Assembly: GCA_964474695.1 (NCBI GenBank)
Contig: CAYYTK010000020.1
Coordinates: forward strand, 20,544-84,543
Length of the DNA: 64,000 nucleotides
Reading direction: 5' to 3'
Source of the DNA: DAOUBP01 sp964474695
Lineage (GTDB): Bacteria > Chloroflexota > Anaerolineae > CG2-30-64-16
Shown one piece after another: positions 17,218 to 26,187 of the stretch. How positions within the stretch are numbered: position 1 is the first letter of the stretch; the number at the start of each line of letters is the position of its first letter. Position numbers and translations under genes: made by a program. Under the pieces are notes generated by a model that was given only the letters and a program-made list of their open reading frames with translations, did no database searches and was not told the origin of the DNA.

Positions 17218-19869
17218 CTATTCGCGCACTCTCTGCTGTAGTTCGTATAGCTTATTCAGCGCGGCAAGCGGACTCAATGCATTCACATCCAGAGCGCGCA
17301 GATCGGCAATCACCGGATCTTCGGTGGAAAAAAGCGGGAGCTGATGCAGGGTCGCGGGCAGAGCCGAGCGCCGCGGCCCCGCCGCACCGGAGGCCTCCAG
17401 ATCGGCCAGGATCTCCTGGGCGCGAGCGATCACCGGCCTGGGCAGGCCAGCTAACTGCGCAACATGCACGCCATAAGAGCGATCAGCCGCGCCGGGCACG
17501 ATTTTGTGCAGAAAAACAACGGTATCGCCTTGCTCGGCCACGGCCACGTTGAAATTGACAACGTGGGGCAGGCGCTCAGCCAGGTCGGTCAACTCATGGT
17601 AGTGGGTGGCGAACAATGTCTTGGCACGCAAGCCGGGGTGGTTGTGAATGTACTCAACCACAGCCCAGGCAATCGCCAGACCGTCGTAAGTGGAAGTGCC
17701 ACGGCCGATTTCATCGAGAATCAGCAGCGACCGGCTGGTGGCGTGATGCAGGATATTGGCAGCCTCCACCATCTCCACCATGAAAGTCGATTGGCCGCGC
17801 GCGATCTCATCCGATGCGCCAATGCGCGTGAAGATGCGATCCACAAGCCCGATGCGCGCCGCCGTGGCCGGCACGAAAGACCCGATCTGGGCCATGAGGA
17901 CAACCAGCGCCACTTGCCGCAGGGCCGTTGATTTGCCGGCCATATTCGGGCCGGTGAGGATGATGATCGCCTGTTCAGGCGAGAGGTAGGCGTCATTGGG
18001 GGTGAAGGGCTCACCGGTCAGGAATTTCTCCACCACCGGATGCCGGCCAGCCGTGATATCAATGATCCCGTCAGCGGCCAACACAGGGCGAACGTAGCCG
18101 TTCGCTTCGGCGACCTCAGCCAGCGCGGCCGCCACATCCAGCTCGGCAACGGCCGCGGCGGTTTCCAGCGGCCGCGAGGCAGTCAATGCGATCTGGGTCA
18201 ACACCGAACGAAAGAGTTGACCCTCCAGCTCCAGGATCCGCTCCTCAGCATTGAGCACTAACGATTCATACTCTTTCAGCTCCGGCGTGATGTAACGTTC
18301 CGCGTTAACCAAAGTCTGCTTACGGATATAGTCGGCCGGCACAAGCGCAGCGTTGGCGGTGGTGACCTCGATATAGTAGCCGAAGACTTTATTGTAGCCG
18401 ACCTTCAATGACTTAATGCCGGTGCGCGCCCGCTCAGTCGATTCCAGGCCGGCGATCCAGCTCCGGGCGTCGCGCGTGGCCAAATGGATGCCATCCAGCT
18501 CAGCCGAAAAGCCGGGGCGGATAACGCCAGGCGTGGCAAGCGTCGCCGGCGGCTCGTCAGCGATGGCTTCAGCGAGTAGTGTGGCGATGTCAAGGCAGGG
18601 ATCCAGGTGCGCGATCGCCTGCAAGCGCTGCACCCGTCCCAATGCCTCGCGAATCCCCAGAAGGTCGCGCGGGAGCGCAATGCCCTGCGCGCAGCGATTA
18701 GTCCAGCGCTCCAGATCGCCAAAGCCGCGAAGGACCTGGCGGAGTTCCGCGCGCCGGATACTGTCCTGCTGCCAGGTCTCCACCGCATCGAGCCGCGCCT
18801 CGATGGCGGCAACGTCCAGCAGCGGCTGGCTGAGCCATTTGCGCAACAGCCGGCCGCCCATTGGGGTCAATGTTGCATCCAAGACACCCAGCAGTGAGCC
18901 CTGAACGGAACCGCCGCGCAGGCTTTCGGTCAGCTCCAGGTTGCGCCGCGTGGATTCATCCAGGGTCATAAACTCGGCGGTGCTGTAGGTGCGCAGGCCG
19001 ACCAGGTTAGGCAGGCTGCCTTTCTGTGTCTCTTGCAGATACTGGAGCAGCGCGCCCGCCGCCCGCACTGCCAGCGGCTTATCATCGCAGCCAAAACCGG
19101 CTAACGTGCCTACGCTGAAGTGATCGAGCAGTGCTTGCCGCGCAGTAGCCTCTTCAAAGCGCCAGGCGACATAGGGGGTAATGTGGTAGGCCTGGGCGAT
19201 CTCGGGGGGCAGAAAGCTGGAGGTCTGGTGTGCGATGTATGGCGCGTCTCCATCGGCTCTGTTGCTCTTCTGCTCCCCTGCCCCACCGCCCCTTGGCGCC
19301 CATCGCGGATCCTTCACCGGGAAGAGAAGTTCAGCCGGCGACAAGCGCCCCAGCTCTTCGGCCATGCGGCGGAGGACATCGGCGCCGTCGAAGATCTCGG
19401 TGGTCGCAAATTCACCTGTAGTGATATCTGCATAAGCCAATCCTGCCCTGGCGATGTGCCCTGCCTGATCCGAATCCAACGCCACTGCTACGACGTAGTT
19501 GTTGCGTTTCTCCGACAGCAGCCCTGGCTCCACCAGCGTGCCGGGTGTGACCACTCGCCGCACAATCCTCGGCACCAGCTTTTCGCCCTTCGGCGGCTCA
19601 TTGCCGATTTGCTCAGCGATGGCTACCTTATAACCGGCATTGATCAACTTGGCGATGTATGTATCCACCGCGTGGTAAGGTACGCCGGCCAGTGGGACGC
19701 GTTGGTCGGCGCCCACGGGCCGTGAGGTCAGAACAACATCGCAAACTGACGCCACAAGCCTGGCGTCATCATCGAAGGTCTCATAAAAGTCACCCAGGCG
19801 GAAGAAGAGGATCACGTCAGGATACTGCTTCTTCAGCGCCAGGTATTGAGAACGCATTGGTGTGGTCAT
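17218..19869 (-). CDS. mutS: DNA mismatch repair protein MutS
   Basis: Mismatch-recognition ATPase, 883 residues. The N-terminus carries the mismatch-reading motif RLGDFYETF (Phe-x-Glu). Connector, lever and clamp regions follow, then Walker A GPNMAGKST, DEIGRGTSTYDG and ATHYHEL of the ABC ATPase. Everything expected of MutS1 is present. The ATG at 19869 lies 24 bases after the CHAT gene stop and has only a weak purine run before it. No mutL is in the window. Confidence 0.97.
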   Translation of the reverse strand: MTTPMRSQYLALKKQYPDVILFFRLGDFYETFDDDARLVASVCDVVLTSRPVGADQRVPLAGVPYHAVDTYIAKLINAGYKVAIAEQIGNEPPKGEKLVPRIVRRVVTPGTLVEPGLLSEKRNNYVVAVALDSDQAGHIARAGLAYADITTGEFATTEIFDGADVLRRMAEELGRLSPAELLFPVKDPRWAPRGGGAGEQKSNRADGDAPYIAHQTSSFLPPEIAQAYHITPYVAWRFEEATARQALLDHFSVGTLAGFGCDDKPLAVRAAGALLQYLQETQKGSLPNLVGLRTYSTAEFMTLDESTRRNLELTESLRGGSVQGSLLGVLDATLTPMGGRLLRKWLSQPLLDVAAIEARLDAVETWQQDSIRRAELRQVLRGFGDLERWTNRCAQGIALPRDLLGIREALGRVQRLQAIAHLDPCLDIATLLAEAIADEPPATLATPGVIRPGFSAELDGIHLATRDARSWIAGLESTERARTGIKSLKVGYNKVFGYYIEVTTANAALVPADYIRKQTLVNAERYITPELKEYESLVLNAEERILELEGQLFRSVLTQIALTASRPLETAAAVAELDVAAALAEVAEANGYVRPVLAADGIIDITAGRHPVVEKFLTGEPFTPNDAYLSPEQAIIILTGPNMAGKSTALRQVALVVLMAQIGSFVPATAARIGLVDRIFTRIGASDEIARGQSTFMVEMVEAANILHHATSRSLLILDEIGRGTSTYDGLAIAWAVVEYIHNHPGLRAKTLFATHYHELTDLAERLPHVVNFNVAVAEQGDTVVFLHKIVPGAADRSYGVHVAQLAGLPRPVIARAQEILADLEASGAAGPRRSALPATLHQLPLFSTEDPVIADLRALDVNALSPLAALNKLYELQQRVRE

Positions 19870-19893
19870 GGCAGCTCTCTGGCAAAGCGCGGT

Positions 19894-22158
19894 TTACGCG
19901 CCCAACACAACTTGTCCATATGGATCACCGTAGAGCACATAGGCCAGCCATGTCGGATTGGCGGCATCCGCCTGCTTGATCGCCAGGCGCGCCTCGTGAA
20001 AAGCCTGACCGATCGGCTGCCGTTTTCCCTCGAAGGCGCCGAGGCCCCACAGGCGATCGTAGAACTCCTGAGCAAACCTGGCCGCCAGCACGTCATTGAC
20101 CTCCCAGAGCGCGCCGATAAACACGCTGGCGTCGCAGTCGAGGAACGTCTCGGCCCAGCCGCCAAGGCGCGTCAGGCCGATGCCCACCCGGCCCGAATGG
20201 CAGGCGTTCAAAAACACCACCGGCTTACTCCTGCGGATGTACGGTTTCATGGCCCCGACTGCCCCAGGTGTGAGATAGTCGTTCCCAAGCTTGAGCTTAG
20301 ACTCATTGGCGCTCGCGGCGTCGAAGTTACCATGACAGGCCAAGTGATAGAGATGAGCGCTGCCGGCCATGAGCGCGTCATCGACCTCATCCAAAGTCTT
20401 AAGCGGGCCGCTGAAACTCACTGTCCACTGGCGGCGGTGCAACTCGGTGAAGTAGTCGGACTCGGCCTGGGCGGCCTCCAGATTGTCGGGGGGCGCCACC
20501 CACACGCCTTGCACGAGCTTGAGCTGATCGGGCGAACCCCGGCCAGCCACCCAGCGCGAAAGCCGGAAGGTCTCGCACAGCGGCGGATCAGTTGCTGTAT
20601 CCCAGGAATCATCCCCGCCGGGGTCCTGCGGCGTGACCAGTTCCCAAGGGATCCACGGGTCATCCGTGGTGATCAGCAGGCTCTGCCCGCGATACTTCTT
20701 ACGCAGGACGCGGCTGTATTCGCGCTTCAATTCATCCGAAAAAAGCTCATTATAGAGTTCAGTGCCGATAGCAGCGAGTTCCCGGTTCGCACGTCGCGTC
20801 TCATCGTCCGAGCGCGTTGCCACCGACTGCTTGGCCAGGTCGCTGAGACGATCGAATTTCTGCTGCAGGAAGGTCAGCGGGTCGTCTCGGAGCTGCTTGG
20901 CGCCGACACGCTTAAAGTTGTAGTCGCTGCCTTTTGGCGAATGCAGCATATAATCCAAGGTCTTGCGATCTGCTGAGAGCATAATGCGCAGTTCCAGATC
21001 GGGCGGTTTCGCCTCCGCGCCCAGCACCGGCGAGGCGATCGGCACAAATGTGACCACAGCATTCGTCAACTGCGTCATCGCTGCAGCGTCCCTTACTACC
21101 TCGACCTCGAACGAAACTGTCAGGATCCGGCGGCTGAACTGCTCGAAGTCTACGCTGATGCGCTTCATTCCGGCCGACTGCGGTTTGAGGAAGAAAACGA
21201 GCGGTTCGCAATCACGCTCCTTCTCGATCTTGACCTGGCGTGCATGGGAACCAGTTTCGCCCACCGGCTCACCGCCGATGGTCTCGCCTACGAAGTCGAA
21301 GCCCTCCGGCCGGACAAGAACGGTCAGCGGACTGATCTTAAGGCTCATACGCGCTTCGTCGGCCGCGCCCTTGGCGCCCGACTGGAAGTGACCGGCCACA
21401 TGCACGATCAGCGGCACGGCGTCCTGATCAATCAGCACCTTGCTGGGGAAGTGGACGTTAGCATAGCGGGTCACGTCCTCGGACGTCGAGTCGATTGAAC
21501 GGGTGTCTGTAATCACAGGCAATGGAGGCACCGGCAACTTGGGGATGCTACGCATCTGCTGTCCGGGATCCCACACCTGCACCGCCGGATCGTCCAGCAG
21601 CTTCCAAACGCTGGGATAGCGCTGGAGGAGAGACTTGATCGCGCGCAAATATGTCTCTGCGTCATCAGGATCATCAACGCGCTGCACATGCGTCGCGCGA
21701 AGCTCAGCAACTTCCGCGCGGTCCTCATCGGCCAGGCGGCGCCAATATGCATCTAGTAATTCGTCAACTTGGGCTGCCAGCCCGATCGGGTTGCGGTACA
21801 GGCGGAACTCCGCGACGCTCACCATCTGCTGCAACACGAGGTCGCGCCGTTCATCGGATAGCGACCCGATCACACTGCGCCGATTGCCGGAACTGGGTTC
21901 GGAGCTGACTTGCCCGGCCTCCAGCAAACCGCTCACCTCTGCAGGCAGGGCGCGGCGCACCGGCCAGAGGGCATCAAGGAAACCGGCGGCCGCGCTGGCC
22001 GCATTTGCTTTGTGCTCTTTGCCAATGGCTGGCCCATGGTCGCGGACCGCACGCTCGATCTCCTGGCGCACCTCGGCCGGCAGCGTTGGCCATGCGGCCA
22101 GGATGCCGTCAAGGATCGCGAGAATTGATTCCGACACGGCTGCTACTGCAAAGCTCAT
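19894..22158 (-). CDS. CHAT-domain caspase-like protease
   Basis: 754-residue protein ending in a CHAT (caspase-like) peptidase domain. The dyad is clear: His609 in HLACHGNF and Cys653 in FLNACHSGR, followed by the conserved GALWEVND and a C-terminal YGDP. The N-terminal 220 residues are helical; the middle (about 230-420) is beta-rich with a YANVHFPS stretch I recall from other CHAT proteins. No TPR array or TM segment is seen. AGAGGTGAG precedes the ATG. It lies 24 bases after a C11 protease gene and 24 before mutS. The target is unknown. Confidence 0.9.
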   Translation of the reverse strand: MSFAVAAVSESILAILDGILAAWPTLPAEVRQEIERAVRDHGPAIGKEHKANAASAAAGFLDALWPVRRALPAEVSGLLEAGQVSSEPSSGNRRSVIGSLSDERRDLVLQQMVSVAEFRLYRNPIGLAAQVDELLDAYWRRLADEDRAEVAELRATHVQRVDDPDDAETYLRAIKSLLQRYPSVWKLLDDPAVQVWDPGQQMRSIPKLPVPPLPVITDTRSIDSTSEDVTRYANVHFPSKVLIDQDAVPLIVHVAGHFQSGAKGAADEARMSLKISPLTVLVRPEGFDFVGETIGGEPVGETGSHARQVKIEKERDCEPLVFFLKPQSAGMKRISVDFEQFSRRILTVSFEVEVVRDAAAMTQLTNAVVTFVPIASPVLGAEAKPPDLELRIMLSADRKTLDYMLHSPKGSDYNFKRVGAKQLRDDPLTFLQQKFDRLSDLAKQSVATRSDDETRRANRELAAIGTELYNELFSDELKREYSRVLRKKYRGQSLLITTDDPWIPWELVTPQDPGGDDSWDTATDPPLCETFRLSRWVAGRGSPDQLKLVQGVWVAPPDNLEAAQAESDYFTELHRRQWTVSFSGPLKTLDEVDDALMAGSAHLYHLACHGNFDAASANESKLKLGNDYLTPGAVGAMKPYIRRSKPVVFLNACHSGRVGIGLTRLGGWAETFLDCDASVFIGALWEVNDVLAARFAQEFYDRLWGLGAFEGKRQPIGQAFHEARLAIKQADAANPTWLAYVLYGDPYGQVVLGA

Positions 22159-22182
22159 AGTCTCACCTCTACGATAATGCAG

Positions 22183-23469
22183 CTAAAAATCGCCATACAA
22201 CCACTGCACCAGGCGATCCCAACCCGTGATTTGCGGGAACACGAGCTCACGGTAGATCGCCAACTCCTTCTGGCGTTGAGCCGGCGACTTCGTGTCCGGC
22301 GGCAGATAGACTGCCAGGCCAGTTGCGCGCTCATACTGGGGACGGTAGGCCACCTGCAGCACTGGCGCCGTGGCGGTGCGCGCTTCAAGATGCGCGTAAA
22401 GCGCCTGGGCCGCCGTTGTCACTTCGGGATAGCTCTCCCATTCGGTCTTGCTCGCCAATAAGCGTGCGAAATCTCCCAGATCGCGGTAGTTGCGATCCTG
22501 AAAGGCGAGCGCCTCGTTGCGAGCCGCGTTGGCCAGCCGGCGCAGGACCGCCTGCTGGCCGCGCGCCAACACGGCGCCTACCAGAGATTGGGTCAGCGCC
22601 GCTGTCTCCTCCGTGCCCGACAGGCGGATGGCGGATTGCGTGACGGTTTCAGCCTGCCGGGTCTTGGCGTTGTAGCTCTTGGCGTAGTCCCGTACGATAC
22701 GCTCGGCCAAGACCCCGGGTGACATCTCCGGTTCAGCATTGAGGCTTTGTAGGATCAGAATGTACGGCCAACCTTCCATCGGCTCCACTTCCTGCGAGCC
22801 GACAAAGAAGTCGCTATGAAGAGACAGCTCGCGAGCGCCCTCCACCATTGCCATCAGACACGCATCCATGCCGACGATGTCCAGTTTGCGACCGATAACC
22901 GCCTCTGCTCCACCCAAAGCCTGATGGAGGGCCTGGGTGTCCAGGAAATCCTTGCTGGTGTCATCATAGGCGATCGGCCGGGTCGCCTCTCCCTCAGCCA
23001 TCTTCCGCAATGTGTTGCGAAAGAGCGCACCGTAGGTCTTGTGAGCGGTGCTGATGGCGCGCACAGATTCGTAATGATCCACATCCAGCCAGCCGGTGCC
23101 GTGGTTCCAAATCACCAAGGCGTAGTGATCGGCCGGATAATTCCGCGCGGCATACAAAATGAAGTCCTGAAGGACATTGGGGTCGCCGGTGTTCACCTCT
23201 TTGAGCGTTTGCACCGCGCAGTTTGCCATGCCGACGCCCTGGCGCACCTCCACCAGGTAACTCTGCTCGACAGTGTCAAAAAGGCACACGACCGCGCACA
23301 CATCGGTAGTGCCCACCTTTGCCATTTCCCAGATGTCCTTGTAGCCGGCGGAGGTCATCTCGGCCATCAGCTTCTTAACGCCGGTCGCAGTCTGAAAAGC
23401 CTTGCCGTTGTCTCCAGCCATGTACACCATCAGTGTCCAGGGGCGGTGCTTTTGGGTAGAGGGTTCCAT
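22183..23469 (-). CDS. Clostripain-family (C11) cysteine peptidase
   Basis: 428-residue caspase-fold protease. Landmarks are WTLMVYMAGDN at the N-terminus, catalytic His123 in IWNHGTGW and catalytic Cys204 in GMDACLMAMVE, then SQEVEPMEGWPY. It has no signal peptide, so it should act in the cytoplasm, unlike secreted clostripain. C11 enzymes are often self-activated and prefer Arg/Lys at P1; that is family knowledge. AAGGAG lies 8 bases before the ATG. It is the first gene of the C11-CHAT-mutS-tex run. Confidence 0.92.
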   Translation of the reverse strand: MEPSTQKHRPWTLMVYMAGDNGKAFQTATGVKKLMAEMTSAGYKDIWEMAKVGTTDVCAVVCLFDTVEQSYLVEVRQGVGMANCAVQTLKEVNTGDPNVLQDFILYAARNYPADHYALVIWNHGTGWLDVDHYESVRAISTAHKTYGALFRNTLRKMAEGEATRPIAYDDTSKDFLDTQALHQALGGAEAVIGRKLDIVGMDACLMAMVEGARELSLHSDFFVGSQEVEPMEGWPYILILQSLNAEPEMSPGVLAERIVRDYAKSYNAKTRQAETVTQSAIRLSGTEETAALTQSLVGAVLARGQQAVLRRLANAARNEALAFQDRNYRDLGDFARLLASKTEWESYPEVTTAAQALYAHLEARTATAPVLQVAYRPQYERATGLAVYLPPDTKSPAQRQKELAIYRELVFPQITGWDRLVQWLYGDF

Positions 23470-23568
23470 CGGTTGCTCCTTTCAAGTTACAAACAGAGCC
23501 GACAGGCATTGCGAGAAGACATGCGTTCAGTCAACGAACAGCTCCTGAGCGAGTCAAGTGCTGGCGCG

Positions 23569-23598
23569 ATTATAGCACAAGTTCAATGACACGACCAA
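23569..23598 (-). promoter_or_regulatory. Promoter of the C11-CHAT-mutS run
   Basis: On the minus strand, TTGGTC (23593-23598), 18 bp, TATAAT (23569-23574) with TGC before it. Predicted start near 23562 gives a leader of about 90 bases to the C11 ATG. Confidence 0.6.
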
Positions 23599-23622
23599 TG
23601 GCAAATAAAGGCAGCTTTCAGC

Positions 23623-23651
23623 TTGGCACACACGTCCGAGGCTGGTATACT
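23623..23651 (+). promoter_or_regulatory. Promoter of the YigZ/IMPACT gene
   Basis: TTGGCA (23623-23628), 17 bp, TATACT (23646-23651), divergent from the C11 promoter. Confidence 0.7.
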
Positions 23652-23705
23652 GACTGAGCTGGCCGCAGAACATCCAGTACCGATCGGTTTACTCACTGAT
23701 TTGCC

Positions 23706-24311
23706 ATGTCTCGCTATGCCATCCCTGCGAGCCGCGCTCGCGTCGAAGAAACCATACTGCGGTCGCGCTTCATTACGACCGCCGCGCCGGCGGCGACCGT
23801 TGATGAAGCGCGCGCGTTTATTGCATCTGTGCGCGACGAGTTCCCCGATGCCACACACCACTGTTATGCCTTCGTCGCCGGCCCGCCCGGTTCCACCGCG
23901 CAGATCGGCATGAGCGATGATGGCGAGCCTGGCGGCACGGCTGGCCGGCCAATGCTGGCGGTCTTATTAGGCAGCGCTGTGGGCGAGGTTGCCGTCGTAG
24001 TGACGCGTTACTTCGGAGGGACCAAGCTAGGGACAGGAGGGCTGGTGCGAGCGTATAGCGGTGGGGTTAAGGCTGTTCTAGCGGTGCTGCCGGTGCAAGA
24101 GAAAATCACTCTCCGCACCCTGTTGGCCTCGGGGCCTTACAGTTGGGTGACGCCAGTGACGCGTTTGCTGCCTGCATTCGAGGCGCGAACCATCGATCAG
24201 CAATTTGCCGCGGATGTGACCTGGCAGATCAGCGTGCCCGAGGAACACGCACCAGCTCTGGCAGCCGCCCTGGTCGAGTTGAGTCACGGCGAAATCGAGG
24301 TTGTGATATAA
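23706..24311 (+). CDS. YigZ/IMPACT-family protein
   Basis: 201-residue member of the UPF0029 (IMPACT N-terminal) family with the C-terminal DUF1949 domain. The core shows THHCYAFV, SDDGEPGGTAGRPM and VTRYFGGTKLGTGGLVRAY. The eukaryotic relative IMPACT regulates translation through GCN1; the bacterial role is not settled. The ATG at 23706 is about 48 bases past the predicted transcription start; no strong ribosome binding site is seen. Confidence 0.9.
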   Translation: MSRYAIPASRARVEETILRSRFITTAAPAATVDEARAFIASVRDEFPDATHHCYAFVAGPPGSTAQIGMSDDGEPGGTAGRPMLAVLLGSAVGEVAVVVTRYFGGTKLGTGGLVRAYSGGVKAVLAVLPVQEKITLRTLLASGPYSWVTPVTRLLPAFEARTIDQQFAADVTWQISVPEEHAPALAAALVELSHGEIEVVI

Positions 24312-24341
24312 TAAGGCATCTCTGACCAGGACTAAGACATC

Positions 24342-26156
24342 GTGCGGAAGCTTTCATCCACTATCATGCGAGCGTTGTCGGTGGCGCTCATTCTGGCCAT
24401 CCTTGGAGGATGCACAGCCATTCGGCCGCCAAGTTCGGAAGAAACGGAGAAGCGCGTCCTGACTGCGCTTGCGCAGCCCAGCGCTGAGAGCCCGGCGACG
24501 GAGACGCCTCAGGCAACCGCAAGCCCTCTCGCACCCACCGCGACTCTCACGCCGCACCCTACGCCCACGCCAGCCGCAACCGCGACCCCCGAACCAACAA
24601 GGCTCACGGTCAGCATCAAAACGCTCCAGGGCGTGCCGGATGCGGCAAACCAATTGCTGGCCGACCTGTTGACCAAGGCCGGGGCGGAGGTGGTCCGGGC
24701 GGGCGGACAAGGCGATCTGGAGCTTGATCCCGCCGATACGGGAGACGCGCCCCTGGCCTGGGAACGCATCCTGGTGCCCGTCGATCGTTTGTCCTCCGTC
24801 CTGGAAGGCGTTACGCTGCAGGAGTTGCGCGACGTGTGGTCGGGCGTGGGCTCGTCCGACAACTTTGCCGCCATATACCCCAGCGAGGTCATCATGGCGG
24901 ATTTGTCGGCGCTCCTCGGCGAGCCAGGTTCAGCCGTGCATCCCCAGCCGGCCGACAAGGTCGCCGATGCAGTGTGGGGCGATCCGATGGGCCTGGGCAT
25001 CCTGCCTTTCGACGCCTTGACCGTACGCTTGCGCGCCTTGAAGCTGGACGGGCTGTCGGCTACGGACAACCGCTTCAAGCCAGCGGAGTGGCCGCTGGCA
25101 TCCAGAGCCTGGCTGGTTGCCACCACGGAACAGGGCCGGGTAGCAGCAGAGCAGTTGAGCGCAGCCTTACCCATCACCAACCGCGATGCCGACAAACTGA
25201 CTGTGCTGGTGATGACCGGCGTCACAGCAATGGCGCGCAACTCTGCGGCAGCCATCGAACAGTCCGGCGACTATGGATTCCTGGCGCGGCTTGTTGGCCC
25301 GGAGCTGGCCGCAGCCGATCTGACCATCATCAGTAACGAGATCCCCTTTGTAACAGGCTGCGTCGCCGACAACACCCTCAACAACCTGCTCCTCTGCTCC
25401 AAACCGGAATATTGGTTGAACCTGGAGCTGTCGGGCGTGGATGCGGTGGGGTTGAGCGGCAACCACCAGAACGACTTCGGCTACGACAACATGCGTGCGT
25501 CGTTAGCGTTCTACGCTGAGAAGAAGATCCCCGTGTATGGCGGCGGCGTGGATGACAAAGCAGCGCAGGTGCCGGTGATACTGGAGCATAACGGCAACCG
25601 GCTCGGCTTTCTTGCCGCCAACCAATATGGGCCGCTGGCTTATTGGAACGGCAACGGCGAAGAGGTCAGCGCGTGGGCAGGTCCCGATCACCCAGGCTCG
25701 GCACGCTTTGACCTGGCGCAGATGGTGGGCGCGATCCAGGCGCTGCAGCCGCAGGTAAATCTGGTGTTCGCTGAGGTGCAACACACCGAGTTTAATGACG
25801 CGGGCGACTACCAAATCGAGCCGATCCCATCACAGGAGAACGATTTTCGCTCGCTGAGCGACGCGGGCGCTGCCGTTGTGACCGGCGTCATGGCTCATGC
25901 GCCGCAGGCCGTCGAAGTTCGGAATGGGCGGCTGATCCTGTACGGGCTGGGCAATCTCTACTTCGACCAAACCTGGAGTTGGCCCACTCGCACCGGGCTG
26001 GTGGCGCGCCACACCATTTACGACGGCCACCTGATCAACACCGAGCTGCTGGTAACCGTCATCGAAACCAACTTCCAACTGCGCTGGGCGACCCCAGAGG
26101 AACGCATCACGGTGCTCCGTTCAATCTTTGACGTAAGCCGCTGGGATGTTCAGTGA
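24342..26156 (+). CDS. Lipoprotein with binding-protein-like and CapA-like parts
   Basis: 604 residues. The N-terminus is a lipoprotein signal (lipobox LGGC), then a Thr/Pro-rich linker (about 45-85). Residues about 85-280 resemble a periplasmic binding-protein lobe (VTLQELRDVWSG). The C-terminal 330 residues resemble the CapA/PGA-cap metallophosphoesterase-like domain (SGNHQNDFGY; YGLGNLYFDQ). Some CapA metal ligands differ: the usual GD at the first strand is GV here and one His of HPH is lost. GTG 24342; a TATAAT at 24307 may be a -10. The function is not known. Confidence 0.8.
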   Translation: MRKLSSTIMRALSVALILAILGGCTAIRPPSSEETEKRVLTALAQPSAESPATETPQATASPLAPTATLTPHPTPTPAATATPEPTRLTVSIKTLQGVPDAANQLLADLLTKAGAEVVRAGGQGDLELDPADTGDAPLAWERILVPVDRLSSVLEGVTLQELRDVWSGVGSSDNFAAIYPSEVIMADLSALLGEPGSAVHPQPADKVADAVWGDPMGLGILPFDALTVRLRALKLDGLSATDNRFKPAEWPLASRAWLVATTEQGRVAAEQLSAALPITNRDADKLTVLVMTGVTAMARNSAAAIEQSGDYGFLARLVGPELAAADLTIISNEIPFVTGCVADNTLNNLLLCSKPEYWLNLELSGVDAVGLSGNHQNDFGYDNMRASLAFYAEKKIPVYGGGVDDKAAQVPVILEHNGNRLGFLAANQYGPLAYWNGNGEEVSAWAGPDHPGSARFDLAQMVGAIQALQPQVNLVFAEVQHTEFNDAGDYQIEPIPSQENDFRSLSDAGAAVVTGVMAHAPQAVEVRNGRLILYGLGNLYFDQTWSWPTRTGLVARHTIYDGHLINTELLVTVIETNFQLRWATPEERITVLRSIFDVSRWDVQ

Positions 26157-26187
26157 ACGACGCACAATCAACACCTAAAGGACCCTT

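Noticed and set aside
19894..24311. Bacterial gasdermin or CRISPR partner next to the CHAT protease
   Set aside because: No gasdermin-like protein, Cas gene or repeat array is present in the flanking genes.
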